A stretch of DNA of 64,000 bases from JAICLK01 sp963810525 (GCA_963810525.1 CAWENB010000002.1:248001-312000), one strand, 5' to 3'; numbered from the stretch's first letter, positions 36,508 to 50,446 are shown. The notes: generated from the sequence alone by a model not told the origin. Made by a program: numbers and translations.

Positions 36508-37268
36508 TGAAGACTTTTACTGATCTGCGACTTCTGTTTCTGCGACCGTTTATACAATACCTCAGAAACCCTATGTTCATTTTCGTAAACATAACCACAC
36601 CAATAATGTACCTGGTGTTGTTCATGCCGCTTTTGAAGCATCTTTCGGGGCCGGGTTTTAGCTCTAGCGATGTTGTGCAGATATTCTTGCCCGGGATAAT
36701 TGCCTTGCTGTTCGCCACGGCAGGACTGTTCTCGGTGTATCCAACCATATTTGACCTACAAAAAGGTTTAATCGAAAGTCTGCGCGTTACACCCTCGAGT
36801 CGTTTTGCTTTACTCATGGGCCCAATTTTGATGTGGGACGTCTGGACGCTCATTTCATCGGCAGTAATCATTGCCTTGAGCGTCCTATTCGGCTTCCATA
36901 TCCACATTGTCGGCCTGTTAGTATTTGCTGTTCTGCTGGTAATGCTACTGACCATTTTCGCTGCCTGGGGAACATCCATAGCAATTCTCTTGAAGGGTGA
37001 AATTACCAGCATTAGCGGCATAGTCTCGGGATTGAACCTGCCCATACTCTTAACGGCCGGCGTGATGCTGCCCCTCAGTTTAGCCCCGAGCTGGATGCGC
37101 ACGATTGCACATGTTAATCCGCTTTACTATGTAGTGGAGGCGGGACGTGATCTTTCGGCTGGACACCTTACAACGCATAACGATTGGCTGGCATTCGCCG
37201 TAATTACACCGCTGACTCTGCTGGTTTTATGGTGGTCTACGCGGGTGTATCAGAAAGCAGTCGCCTAA
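36507..37268 (+). CDS. ABC-2 type transporter permease (DrrB type)
   Basis: The 253-residue protein has six helices and the family signature FDLQKGLIESLRVTPSSRFA, then GLNLPILLTAGVMLPLSLAP and INPLYYVVEAGRDLSAG-type residues (here VNPLYYVVEAGRDL). Start ATG 36507 overlaps the ATPase stop. With the ATPase it forms a typical two-gene exporter for a drug or lipid-like compound; the cargo cannot be read from sequence. Confidence 0.92.
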   Translation: MKTFTDLRLLFLRPFIQYLRNPMFIFVNITTPIMYLVLFMPLLKHLSGPGFSSSDVVQIFLPGIIALLFATAGLFSVYPTIFDLQKGLIESLRVTPSSRFALLMGPILMWDVWTLISSAVIIALSVLFGFHIHIVGLLVFAVLLVMLLTIFAAWGTSIAILLKGEITSISGIVSGLNLPILLTAGVMLPLSLAPSWMRTIAHVNPLYYVVEAGRDLSAGHLTTHNDWLAFAVITPLTLLVLWWSTRVYQKAVA

Positions 37269-37552
37269 AGAGGGTACTGCCCAGATTCGTCTGTGAATAC
37301 GTTTTAGTCATGACTCAAGTAAACAAATAATGACTAGTTGGATACATGCTGGACTAGTCGTTGGTTTCAATCGGCTGACACTTTTGAGGTTGCTAATCGA
37401 TGATTTTTCGAAATGCTGAAGCAGGGTAGTCGGTAACGGCCTGGGAACTGAACGGACAAGCCGGCAAATACGCCCTAGATCACCGAACTCGAATATCACC
37501 TTCCTTAAGAAAAATAGTCTCAAAGACTGACCGTTACAGTTAATGTAAGGTG

Positions 37553-37581
37553 TTGGATTGGCGGCTGACGTCTGTTACAAT
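37553..37581 (+). promoter_or_regulatory. hisS promoter
   Basis: TTGGAT (37553-37558), 17-bp spacer, TACAAT (37576-37581) with an extended TGT before it. The upstream bases of the 37269-37552 spacer show nothing else I recognise. The leader is short and carries aaagga before the ATG at 37599. Confidence 0.7.
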
Positions 37582-37598
37582 CGTAGCTAAAGGAAATT

Positions 37599-38960
37599 AT
37601 GGCATTATCCACTCAACCCTATAAAGGGGCGCGAGACTTTTATCCTGAAGACAAGCGCCTGCAGAAATATATGTTCAACACGATTCGGCGTGCAGTCGAG
37701 CGATTCGGCTACGAAGAGTACGATGCGCCGGTGATTGAACCGATAGAACTGTACCTCGCCAAGACCGGCGAAGAGATTGTCAGCGAACAGACGTATGCGT
37801 TTGAAGACCGCGGCGGGCGCAAAGTGGCGCTCAGGCCGGAAATGACGCCAAGCGTCAGCCGGCTGGTTGCCGCTAAACGCCAGGAGTTGGCCTATCCTCT
37901 CCGGCTCTTTAATATCGGCGGACGCTGGCGATATGAACGACCTCAGCGCGGCCGATACCGTGAATTTTATCAGTTAGACGTCGACATTTTCGGCGTTCAG
38001 AACGTCACGGCCGAACATGAGATCATCCTCGTAGCCGACCACGTACTGCGGGCATTCGGGGCTACCCGCGACATGTACGCCATAAAGCTCAACAGCCGGA
38101 AACTAATGGACTTTGTACTGCAGGCCTACCTCGATTGCAACGAGGTGCAGGCTTACTCGTTCGCCAAATTAATAGACCGCATGCACAAAATGGAGCGCTC
38201 CGAATTTCTGGTTCAAGCGGATGTCCTGTTCAGCCCCAGCCAGCGTGAGGCCGGAGCCGTCGACAAACTCATGTCAGTGTTGAACGCCAAAAAACTGGAG
38301 CAATTGCCGGAAGCACTCAAAACACACGAATCGGTCCACGAACTCCACAACTTATTACGATTACTGCATGAGTCAGGTGCGGCCAACGCCGTATTTGACC
38401 CGACCGTCATGCGCGGTTTCGACTACTATACCGACATCGTGTTTGAAGTTTTTGACACCAACCCCGAAAACAATCGTTCCATGTTTGGCGGCGGCCGCTA
38501 CGACGGACTGGTAGGCCTGTTTGGCGTCGAACCGATCCCGACCGTCGGTTTCGCCATGGGCGACGTCACACTCACCAACTTCCTGGAATCGCACGATCTG
38601 CTTCCTGATTTGCAGCCTGATGCAGACGCGTACGCTATTTTTATCGGCAATGTCTGGGACCGGGCGCAACGGGTAGTCAATACTTTACGTGAAGAAGGCC
38701 TCAATGTCGCCGTCGACCTGACCGACCGTAAGCTCGACAAGCAAATCCGTACCGCAGACAAAAAAGGCATCCATTACGTCGTGCTCATCGGCGAAAAAGA
38801 GTTAGAAGATGGCCGCTACGTACTCAGACACTTGGGAACCGGCGCGGAAGAACGCCACTCAACGGCTCGGATTGTCAGTATCGTAAAAGACTACCGTGTC
38901 CGCCACCAAGCCCATGCACAGTCAATGTCCGACCCCGAAACTGAATTGCTTGACGAGTAG
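37599..38960 (+). CDS. hisS: Histidyl-tRNA synthetase
   Basis: The 453-residue class II synthetase charges tRNA-His. Motif 1 is in YEEYDAPVIEPIELY, motif 2 in GGRWRYERPQRGRYREFYQ, histidine-specific motifs are RGFDYYTDIVFEVF and MFGGGRYDGLVGLFG, and motif 3 is GVEPIPTVGFAMGD. The C-terminal anticodon-binding domain follows (DAYAIFIGNVWDRAQRVVNT to about residue 430). Length is normal. It has its own promoter and is followed by tig. Confidence 0.96.
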   Translation: MALSTQPYKGARDFYPEDKRLQKYMFNTIRRAVERFGYEEYDAPVIEPIELYLAKTGEEIVSEQTYAFEDRGGRKVALRPEMTPSVSRLVAAKRQELAYPLRLFNIGGRWRYERPQRGRYREFYQLDVDIFGVQNVTAEHEIILVADHVLRAFGATRDMYAIKLNSRKLMDFVLQAYLDCNEVQAYSFAKLIDRMHKMERSEFLVQADVLFSPSQREAGAVDKLMSVLNAKKLEQLPEALKTHESVHELHNLLRLLHESGAANAVFDPTVMRGFDYYTDIVFEVFDTNPENNRSMFGGGRYDGLVGLFGVEPIPTVGFAMGDVTLTNFLESHDLLPDLQPDADAYAIFIGNVWDRAQRVVNTLREEGLNVAVDLTDRKLDKQIRTADKKGIHYVVLIGEKELEDGRYVLRHLGTGAEERHSTARIVSIVKDYRVRHQAHAQSMSDPETELLDE

Positions 38961-39016
38961 CTCCTGCGGAATGCGGAATCGGAATAAAAACACCCGAATT
39001 TTCATCGCGCTATTGG

Positions 39017-39046
39017 TTGGCAATCATATGTGCAATCTGTTACAGT
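39017..39046 (+). promoter_or_regulatory. tig promoter, near leaderless
   Basis: TTGGCA (39017-39022), 18-bp spacer and TACAGT (39041-39046). The box sits in the same tctgttaca context as the hisS promoter. Eight bases separate it from the ATG at 39055, so the mRNA starts within one or two bases of the coding region. Confidence 0.65.
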
Positions 39047-39054
39047 AGGGAACT

Positions 39055-40341
39055 ATGCAAGTAAACAAGAAGCAATTAAGCGACACCAAAGTCCAACTGA
39101 CCGTATCGGCCGATCAACAAACCATAGCCGAAACAAAGCAGCAAGTACTGCAGCGCCTGGGCCGGGGGGTTCGCGTACCCGGCTTTCGTGCCGGCAAGGT
39201 GCCGCTGGCGATTGCTGAAAAGTATCTTGATCAAAGTGTGCTGCAGACAGAGTTTTTAGACGCCATTGCCAACCGGCTCTACGGCGAAGCAATTACGAAC
39301 GAAAAACTTCGGCCAGTGAACCGTCCGGAAGTTAACGTCAAAAAATTCGTGCCGTTCGAAACGGTGGAATTCGAAATCATAGTTGAGACGCTTGGCGAAA
39401 TAAAATTACCGGATTATACAAAAATCAAGCTTGCCCGAAAGCCGGTCAGCGTTACCGCTAAAGACATCGACGAGGTCATTGAAAATCTGCGCGTCCGCGT
39501 GGCCGGGAGAAAAGAAGTCCAGCGCGCGGCCGCAGCCGGCGATGAAGTATGGATCGATTTTAACGGCACGGACGCCAAGACCGGCGATCCAATTCAGGGC
39601 GCCGATGGCAAAGATTATCCGCTGCAACTGGGCAGCGATACATTCATCCCTGGTTTCGAAAAAAATATCATCGGCATGAAGCCCGGTGAAGAAAAAACTT
39701 TTACGCTTGCGTTTCCGGATGATTACGGCGTAAAGGCGCTGCAAAACCGAAAAGTTACGTTCGCCGTAAAAGTCAGCAAAGTAAACGCCGTCACCAAGCC
39801 GAAAGCCGACGACGCCTTTGCGGCGTCCGCCGGGCCGTTCAAGACATTGGCCGATCTGAAAGCGGACATCAAAAAGCAGCTGACGACCGAACGACAGACG
39901 CAAGCCGACCGGGACTACGAAAGTGAACTGCTCGAACGCATCGTCGAGCAAACGACCATGACGGTCCCGAAACAATTTGTCGACGATGAAATCGAACGCA
40001 TGGAGGTCGATGAGCGCCGCAACCTGACGTACCGGGGCCAAACCTGGCAGGAGCACCTGAAAGATGAAGGTCTCACCGAAGCCGAACACCGTGAACAAAA
40101 ACGTCCGGCCGCCAAAAACCGCGTCAAAGCCGGCCTTATCCTGAGCGAGATTGCCGAGAAGGAAAAACTGACCGTCACACCGGAAGAGTTTGAGATACGA
40201 TTGCAGCTTCTGAAGGGGCAATATCAGGACAAGCAAATGCAAGCCGAACTCGACAAACCGGAGAACCGCCAGGACATATTGAGCCGCCTGCTCACTGAAA
40301 AAACCATCGCCAGACTTGTCAAATACGCCCAAAAGGTTTAA
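39055..40341 (+). CDS. tig: Trigger factor
   Basis: The 428-residue ribosome-bound chaperone has the three expected parts. The N-terminal ribosome-binding domain includes GRGVRVPGFRAGKVP, the equivalent of the G-F-R-x-G-K-x-P docking loop. The FKBP-type isomerase domain (about 155-240) includes DEVWIDFNGT and GSDTFIPGFEKNIIGMKPGE. The C-terminal helical chaperone domain runs to the end. It folds nascent chains at the exit tunnel and often helps ClpP substrates; clpP lies 0.5 kb downstream. A long antisense frame here is only its shadow. Confidence 0.96.
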   Translation: MQVNKKQLSDTKVQLTVSADQQTIAETKQQVLQRLGRGVRVPGFRAGKVPLAIAEKYLDQSVLQTEFLDAIANRLYGEAITNEKLRPVNRPEVNVKKFVPFETVEFEIIVETLGEIKLPDYTKIKLARKPVSVTAKDIDEVIENLRVRVAGRKEVQRAAAAGDEVWIDFNGTDAKTGDPIQGADGKDYPLQLGSDTFIPGFEKNIIGMKPGEEKTFTLAFPDDYGVKALQNRKVTFAVKVSKVNAVTKPKADDAFAASAGPFKTLADLKADIKKQLTTERQTQADRDYESELLERIVEQTTMTVPKQFVDDEIERMEVDERRNLTYRGQTWQEHLKDEGLTEAEHREQKRPAAKNRVKAGLILSEIAEKEKLTVTPEEFEIRLQLLKGQYQDKQMQAELDKPENRQDILSRLLTEKTIARLVKYAQKV

Positions 40342-40376
40342 AATATTAGATAATATTTTAAAATACTTGCGAGTAT

Positions 40377-40688
40377 ATGATGGGCAATTGGTTTCGTCGT
40401 AGAGGGGGCGGACAGGAACCGGAACCCCGACGTCCGGGCAGTTATCCGCCGAATGACATTGGAGTGACAGTAAACGAGCGCTATCGTCCCAAAGCCAGGC
40501 ATTCGAGGTCAGTTCAGTACGGTGCGGAAGTTTTAGCAGCCATCGAGCAAGGTGTTGTAGAGCCAGACAGCTACGAGAGGGCGGGTAAACAAGTTGTGGC
40601 TGTGGATATCGGTGCGATCGTGGCAATGTATGAGCATTTGATACCAGCCGAGGCAGCTAATCGGGGTGAACGGCTCCCTCACGATTAG
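40377..40688 (+). CDS. Hypothetical protein, 103 aa
   Basis: I do not recognise this protein. The N-terminus is basic and glycine/proline-rich (MMGNWFRRRGGGQEPEPRRP), the C-terminal half is helical (GAEVLAAIEQGVVEPDSYER, VVAVDIGAIVAMYEHLIPAE). It lies between tig and clpP, and its stop codon is inside the CIRCE element of clpP. It has a faint similarity of pattern to the small protein between rplB and rpsS, not enough to call homology. Confidence 0.55.
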   Translation: MMGNWFRRRGGGQEPEPRRPGSYPPNDIGVTVNERYRPKARHSRSVQYGAEVLAAIEQGVVEPDSYERAGKQVVAVDIGAIVAMYEHLIPAEAANRGERLPHD

Positions 40689-40722
40689 CACTCTTGACGT
40701 GCGAGTGCCAGTTTTCTATACT
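40685..40722 (+). promoter_or_regulatory. CIRCE operator (HrcA site) over the clpP promoter
   Basis: TTAGCACTC (40685-40693), nine bases, and GAGTGCCAG (40703-40711) match the CIRCE consensus TTAGCACTC-N9-GAGTGCTAA at 16 of 18 arm positions. The nine-base centre holds the -35 box TTGACG (40694-40699), and TATACT (40717-40722) follows after 17 bp. HrcA bound here would block the promoter, so clpP should be heat-shock induced. The hrcA gene is not in this window. Confidence 0.9.
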
Positions 40723-40797
40723 ATGTAGCAGTAGGTCACTTGCGGAGTAGCAGCAGTGCGACGCAAATCACCTCGTAATCTGAAACCCGGAGGTATT

Positions 40798-41394
40798 ATG
40801 AGCGTATTAGTTCCAACCGTTATCGAAAATGAGGGCCGTTTTGAGCGTGCATATGATATTTACAGCCGTTTGCTCAAAGACCGGATCATATTCCTGGGGA
40901 CTCCCGTCGAACAAACGACAGCCAACCTGATCGTAGCGCAGCTTCTGTTCTTGCAGGCGGAAGACCCGAAGAAAGACATCTTCTTTTATATCAACAGTCC
41001 GGGCGGCAGTGTGTATGACGCCCTGGCAATTTACGACACCATGCAGTTCGTGACGAATGACGTTCAGACAGTCGGCATCGGCGTGCAAGCCTCGGCGGCC
41101 GCCTTTCTGCTCAGCAGTGGTACTAGGGGCAAACGCTTTATCCTGCCGAACGCGACCGTGATGATCCACCAGCCGTCGAGCGGTACCAGAGGCAAAGTGA
41201 CCGACCAGGAAATCGATTTGCGTGAATCGCTCCGCATCAAAAAGCTTCTGGAGTCTATTATGGCCGGCAACACCGGGCAAAACGTCGACAAGATTCACGA
41301 CGATATGGAGCGCGATAAGTGGCTTGACGCTCCAGCCGCTAAAAAGTACGGCATCATCGACGCTATCATTACCAACCCGCCGAAAGCCAAATAA
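40798..41394 (+). CDS. clpP: ATP-dependent Clp protease proteolytic subunit
   Basis: The 198-residue serine protease starts at ATG 40798 behind ccggagg; the frame upstream is not coding. Catalytic Ser is in GVQASAAAFLLSSGTRGKR, His in NATVMIHQPSSG and Asp in the WLDAPAAKKYGIID region. INSPGGSVYDALAIYDTMQF is the conserved hydrophobic-groove segment. It forms the barrel that degrades proteins fed by Clp ATPases. The family sequence G-M-A-A-S-M is G-V-Q-A-S-A here. Control is by the CIRCE element upstream. Confidence 0.95.
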   Translation: MSVLVPTVIENEGRFERAYDIYSRLLKDRIIFLGTPVEQTTANLIVAQLLFLQAEDPKKDIFFYINSPGGSVYDALAIYDTMQFVTNDVQTVGIGVQASAAAFLLSSGTRGKRFILPNATVMIHQPSSGTRGKVTDQEIDLRESLRIKKLLESIMAGNTGQNVDKIHDDMERDKWLDAPAAKKYGIIDAIITNPPKAK

Positions 41395-41429
41395 CCGCTG
41401 CGATTTGTCCCCCTACGTCCAAATTATTG

Positions 41430-41435
41430 TATAAT
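41430..41435 (+). promoter_or_regulatory. -10 box of a leaderless transcript
   Basis: TATAAT is six bases before the ATG at 41442. A weak TTGTCC lies 19 bp upstream. No Shine-Dalgarno sequence fits in between, so translation of a leaderless mRNA is likely. Confidence 0.55.
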
Positions 41436-41441
41436 TTGAAT

Positions 41442-42242
41442 ATGCGGCAACTGGGGGATTTCATCGAGGAAGGCGGCACATTTCACGTCGTTGACCCACG
41501 CCGTCTCTCACAAAGTGAAACAGACAGCATCCTGGACGCCATGCAATGGTCGGTATCAACCGATTATCCGGACCGGTCGGCAGAAGAGATTGCCTACTAC
41601 ATGCAGCATACCGCCGCGAACTTTGCGCAGACCGTCCCGGTTCCCGGCAATCCGTTTACCCATGAAAAGCAAACCTTTTATAACCGTCGTCTGATTATTG
41701 CCGAACGGGCCGGCGTGGTCCATGCCATGCTCGCCACCGACGACAACATATCCGGACATTATGAGGGTTCGGCGGGCGAACGCGAACGAGCGCTCAAGTA
41801 CGGTATCGGCACACATATCCTTGGTTGGAAAAGGTACGTGTATAGAAGAGTCGGACAACGAGCGGTATCAACCAGACTTCACGGAGAGCTGGAGGGGCAA
41901 GCCTTCGATCCGGATGAGCTGACGGTGCTTGACGGCATGGGGTACATTGGCTTTACTTTAGCCGGCAGCCCGCAGGAGCAAGTCTCAGCCTATCCGCACG
42001 GCGGGGAACTGCAATGGGAAGACACGCTCAAGAGCTGGGGTTTGAACTACTTCGCGGGAGATGACCAGCTACACGCAACAGAACCGAGATGGATATTCGG
42101 TAGTCCACCGGCAAGGGCAGTAATTCAAAGGGTTATGCGCGGTTCACGCGTTGAGGACGCAATGCAGCATATAGAACGCAAACGTCGTGCACAGCGCTTC
42201 TTAGTAACAGCCGTAACATTGACGACTTACCACGCCAGCTGA
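41442..42242 (+). CDS. Hypothetical protein, 266 aa
   Basis: The protein starts MRQLGDFIEEGGTFHVVDPR. It has no signal peptide or helix. The centre (FYNRRLIIAERAGVVHAMLA, DDNISGHYEGSAGERERALK, HILGWKRYVYRRVGQRAVST, VLDGMGYIGFTLAGSP) has the order of strands and helices of a GNAT acetyltransferase, but the acetyl-CoA loop is not recognisable. I cannot name a function. It is transcribed alone between clpP and rpoB. Confidence 0.5.
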   Translation: MRQLGDFIEEGGTFHVVDPRRLSQSETDSILDAMQWSVSTDYPDRSAEEIAYYMQHTAANFAQTVPVPGNPFTHEKQTFYNRRLIIAERAGVVHAMLATDDNISGHYEGSAGERERALKYGIGTHILGWKRYVYRRVGQRAVSTRLHGELEGQAFDPDELTVLDGMGYIGFTLAGSPQEQVSAYPHGGELQWEDTLKSWGLNYFAGDDQLHATEPRWIFGSPPARAVIQRVMRGSRVEDAMQHIERKRRAQRFLVTAVTLTTYHAS

Positions 42243-42529
42243 GAAAATAGAATATTAAAATTACTCTTGACTTTCTTCTGAATCTCACTCAAACTTAAAT
42301 ATAAGAAGTAGTGTAAGCTGGGCTGTGCCGCCGTATATTAAGGAAGACACCAAAAACACCCACTTAGTTGACCTTCGCGCGCAAATTACAACATCAATTA
42401 AACGATGGGCATCCAGTATTGAAGTTACAAAAACGGCGTAGTACATGGACATCGAACACTACGTCCGTCTTTGTGGCCTCTGACCGGATCGCTCGTCAAT
42501 AATTAATTTATAGGGGGCGTGTTACTTTA
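42243..42529. other. Leader region of the rpoB-rpoC locus
   Basis: The 287-bp spacer contains TTGACT at 42267, but no -10 box at the right distance. An agggggcg (42512-42519) is the ribosome binding site of rpoB. There is no ribosomal protein gene rplJ/rplL upstream as in many bacteria. Confidence 0.45.
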
Positions 42530-45500
42530 ATGGTAAAGAGTATCACCAAAACGTCGGGCAAGTCCCGCGTCTATTTTACGAGTCAAGACGACGCGATTGC
42601 GTTGCCGAGCCTCGTTGACCATCAAACACGGTCATTCCAATGGTTCGTCGATGAAGGCCTCGGCGAGCTGCTTGCGGAAATAAGTCCGATTGAAGATTAC
42701 ACGGGCACGAAATTATCACTCAAGTTCAAAGATTATCACTTTGACGGGCCGAAGATGGCCGAAGCCGAAGCCCGCGACAACAACGTCAGCTTCGAAGCGC
42801 CGCTGAAAGCCACCGTGGAGCTTACCAACAAAGTTACCGGCGAGGTCAAGGAACAGGAGATTTACCTCGGTGATTTCCCGTATATGACCGCACGAGGCAC
42901 GTTTGTGATCAACGGCGCCGAGCGTGTGGTGGTATCGCAGTTGATACGATCGAGCGGCGTATTCTTTACGGCGGAGCAGCACGGCACGACCAGTCTGTAC
43001 GGCGCAAAGGTCATTCCGGGCCGCGGCGCCTGGCTGGAGTTCGAGACTTCGGCCGGCGGCACGCTGTTTGTGAAGATTGACCGCAAGCGCAAAATCCCGG
43101 TCACCACGCTGCTGCGCGCGCTCGGCATGACCGAGGCCCATATGCGCGACGCTTTCAAGCACGTCGACCAAGGCAAGTCCAGCTACCTCGACGCCACACT
43201 GGATAAAGACCCGTCGCGCGGCCAAAATGACGCGCTGATTGAGATTTACCGCCGTCTGCGCCCGGGTGATCTGGCTACCGTCGATAACGCCCGCAGCTTG
43301 CTCGAAAACATGTTCTACAATTTCAAGCGTTTTGACTTCAGCCGTGTCGGCCGCTACAAAATCAACAAACGTCTGAATCTAGACGTACCTAATACTATCG
43401 AAAACCGCGTTATGCGACTCGAAGATTTGACGGCCATCGTTGCCGAACTGATCCGCCTTAACAACACCCAGGAACCGGCCGACGACATCGATTCACTTGC
43501 CAATCGTCGCGTGAAGCTGGTCGGCGAACTGGTGCAGCGCCAATTCCGCATCGGTTTGCTGCGCATGGAGCGCAACACTAAAGACCGCATGAGCATGTGC
43601 GACATCGAAACCGTCCAACCGGGCCAGCTCATCAACGCCCGCCCGGTCGTAGCCGCGGTACGCGAATTCTTTGCGAGCAGCCAGCTGTCGCAGTTCATGG
43701 ATCAGATTAACCCGCTCAGTGAGCTCGCCCACAAGCGCCGATTGAGTTCGATGGGTCCGGGCGGCCTGAGCCGCGAACGCGCCGGTTTTGAAGTACGCGA
43801 CGCGCACGCCACCCACTATGGCCGCATCTGCGCCGTAGAAACACCTGAAGGCGCCAACATCGGACTTGTGCTCAATCTCGCCAGCTACGCCCGCATTAAC
43901 GACTATGGTTTCATCGAAACGCCGTATCGTAAGGTCGTCAATGCCGCTACCGCTAAAGACGCAGCCGGTCATATCGCAGCTGTCAATCTTGAAGACGCCG
44001 ACGGTAAACTCATAGTCGAAGCCGGCAAGACGATAACCGAAGCCGCGGCCGCCAAGCTCGCCAAAGTCGAAGGCCGAGTCACCTGGCCGGTAAAAGCCAA
44101 AGTTACGAACGAGGTCATCTACCTGGATGCAGCCGGTGAAGAAGGCGCGGTAATCGCCGGAGCCGGTAGCGAGGTCGATGACCAAGGCTACTTCGAAAGT
44201 GAACGTGTCAGCGCCCGCCAGCATCTGAAATCCGGCGAAGTTGACGCCGACGAAGTCACTCACATGGACGCCGCACGCAACCAGATTATCGGCTCAAGCG
44301 CCGGTCTGATTCCGTTTATTGAAAAGAATTACGTGTATCGCTCGCTCATGGGCAGCAACCAGCAGCGCCAGGCCGTACCGCTCGTTAACCCGCAAGCGCC
44401 GATCGTCGGCACCGGCCTCGAAGCCGACGCCGCCAAGAACACCGGACAACTGGTTTTGGCCGAAGACAGCGGTGATGTCATCGCCGCTACGGCGGACAAA
44501 GTCGTCGTGCAATACAAAGAGCGTAAAACCACGTACGCGCCACAACACTTCGTCAGATCCAACGAAGGCACCTGCATTAACCAGAAGGTCGTCGTCGCAA
44601 CCGGCGATAAGGTTAAAAAGGGTGATGTACTGATTGAGGGCATGTCAATCGAGAACGGAGAGCTGGCACTCGGCAAAGACCTGCTCGTGGCCTTTATGCC
44701 GTGGGGTGGCTACAATTTCGAGGACGCTATCATAATCAGCCGAAAACTGATTGAGGATGATACACTCACCAGCATTCACATCGTAGACTTCATGATTGAA
44801 GTCCGAGAAACCAAGTTGGGGCCGGAAATCGTCACCCGCGACATTCCGAACGTGTCGGAAGATGCACTGCGCCACCTCGACGAGGATGGAATCGTACGTA
44901 TCGGTGCCGAAGTCCGTCCGGGCGATCTGCTCGTAGGTAAAATTACCCCGAAAGGTGAGCAGGAACTCAGTTCCGAGGAACGACTACTGCGGGCTATCTT
45001 CGGTGAAAAAGCCAAAGAAGTCCGCGACACCTCGCAGCGTATGAGCAACGGCAAACACGGTAAAGTCGTGGGAGTCAAGGTATTCAGCCGCGAGAACGGC
45101 CACGAATTGAAGAGCGGCGTCATAAAGCAAATCCAGGTCTTCGTGGCCCAGATGCGCAAAATCAGCGTCGGCGACAAGCTTGGTGGTCGGCACGGCAACA
45201 AAGGTGTTATTGCCCGCATTCTGCCGATTGAAGACATGCCGTTTACTGGAGACGGTACCCCGGTTGACATCATCCTCAACCCACTCGGTGTCCCGTCGCG
45301 TATGAACATCGGCCAGGTTTTCGAGGCGCACCTCGGCATGGCCGCCCGGGCGCTGGATATGAAAGTTGCAAGTCCGTCGTTTAACGGCGTACCGGCTGAA
45401 AAGATCCAGGAATTACTCAAACAAGCCAATCTTCCCGAAGACGGAAAGCAGCAATTGTATGACGGCCGCACCGGCGAAGCTTTTTCGGAACGCAGCACTG

Positions 45501-46090
45501 TAGGCCTGATGTACATGATCAAGCTTAACCACATGGTAGCCGACAAGATCCACGCCCGCTCAACCGGACCGTATACGATGGTCACCCAGCAACCGCTCGG
45601 CGGCAAGGCCCAGAATGGCGGCCAGCGCTTCGGTGAAATGGAAGTCTGGGCGCTCGAAGCCTACGGCGCCGCCAACACGCTGCAGGAAATGCTAACGATA
45701 AAGTCTGACGACGTCTATGGCCGCAGTAAAGCCTACGAATCAATTATTAAAAAGACCGAAATTGTCGGTCCAAAAGTACCTGAAAGCTTCAATGTTCTTG
45801 TCAAGGAGCTTCAGGGGCTGGGTCTTAAGGTTGATCTGATAACTTCAAATGAAGTCGTCGACGCTGAAGAGGTTTTGGCAACGACGGTAGCCCAGGAAGC
45901 CAAGAACCCCGCCGAACTCGAAGTGCCGGCACCGACTGTTTCCGACATAGACATGTCCGAGGAAGACGTGATTAGCGAGGATTTCGAAGAAGCGGATGAA
46001 GACCAGCCAGTAGCCGACGATGATGCGGCGCTGGTCGTCAAATCAGATGAAGATACCGACAATGACGACAATGAAAGTAAGGAGGCAAGC
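42530..46090 (+). CDS. rpoB: RNA polymerase beta subunit, in-frame joined to beta-prime
   Basis: 1,187 codons with no stop before rpoC. Conserved parts are present: the rifampicin pocket (SSQLSQFMDQINPLSE, HKRRLSSMGPGGLSRERAGF), ETPEGANIGL, YNFEDAIIISRKLI, KISVGDKLGGRHGNKG and GTPVDIILNPLGVPSRMNIG. Normally near-invariant HDDANRALMGANMQRQAVP reads KNYVYRSLMGSNQQRQAVP, so the acidic pair and Asn before the conserved Arg are lost. PWNGYN is PWGGYN. The end is an acidic tail (DEDQPVADDDAA) that runs straight into beta-prime. Function is RNA chain synthesis with alpha, omega and sigma. An out-of-frame TAA (46078-46080) overlaps the next ribosome binding site. Confidence 0.92.
46079..46085 (+). 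promoter_or_regulatory. Internal Shine-Dalgarno sequence before the beta-prime start
   Basis: aaggagg lies five bases before ATG 46091 inside the joined frame. It would allow beta-prime to be made separately as well as, or instead of, a joined chain. TAAGGAGG here looks like the stop-plus-RBS junction of a normal rpoB/rpoC pair, but the TAA is out of frame. Confidence 0.75.
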
Positions 46091-49901
<3,811 letters not shown>

Positions 49902-50032
49902 GTCTGTTAGAATGAGTATTAGAATTAGTGTAAATTATACGGTTCGTTGGGTAGCCTTCCTGCAATACGGCACGGTTCGTATGAGTCAGCTGGCTTACCA
50001 GCGTATCCAAATTCCAAAGGAATCGCCGTCAA

Positions 50033-50446
50033 ATGCCAACCATTAACCAACTTGTCCGCAAACCGCGCACCAAGGTGACTAGTAAATCGAAGTCGCCGGC
50101 TTTGTTGCGCGTTACCAACAACCTCAAGACAAAGAACTATGAAAAGCCGTCCCCCTTCAAGCGCGGCGTCTGCGTGAAGGTCACCACCAAAACGCCGAAA
50201 AAGCCGAACTCGGCCCTGCGTAAAGTAGCCCGTGTACGCCTGACTAACGGTCACGAAGTGTGGGCCTACATCGGCGGCGAGGGCCATAACCTGCAAGAGC
50301 ACGCCGTCGTGCTTGTCCGCGGTGGCCGCGTGCCGGACCTTCCTGGTGTGCGCTACCATATCGTCCGCGGTGCACTCGACCTTCAGGGCGTAGCCAATCG
50401 CAAGCAGGGCCGTAGCAAGTACGGCTCCAAGAGGGAGAGCAAGTAA
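50033..50446 (+). CDS. rpsL: Ribosomal protein uS12
   Basis: The 137-residue protein starts behind ccaaaggaatcgccgtca. The decoding-centre loops are intact: TTKTPKKPNSALRKVARV, including the Lys of the streptomycin site, and GGRVPDLPGVRYHIVRGALD. It is part of the decoding centre of the 30S subunit. The stop overlaps the start of a 34-codon ORF, which bridges to rpsG. Confidence 0.97.
   Translation: MPTINQLVRKPRTKVTSKSKSPALLRVTNNLKTKNYEKPSPFKRGVCVKVTTKTPKKPNSALRKVARVRLTNGHEVWAYIGGEGHNLQEHAVVLVRGGRVPDLPGVRYHIVRGALDLQGVANRKQGRSKYGSKRESK

Noticed and set aside
39406..40626. 406-codon frame on the minus strand across the trigger factor gene
   Set aside because: It is a shadow of tig, which has full family features; the antisense translation has none.
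44776..45606. 276-codon minus-strand frame inside rpoB
   Set aside because: It lies within conserved beta coding sequence and is explained by codon bias.
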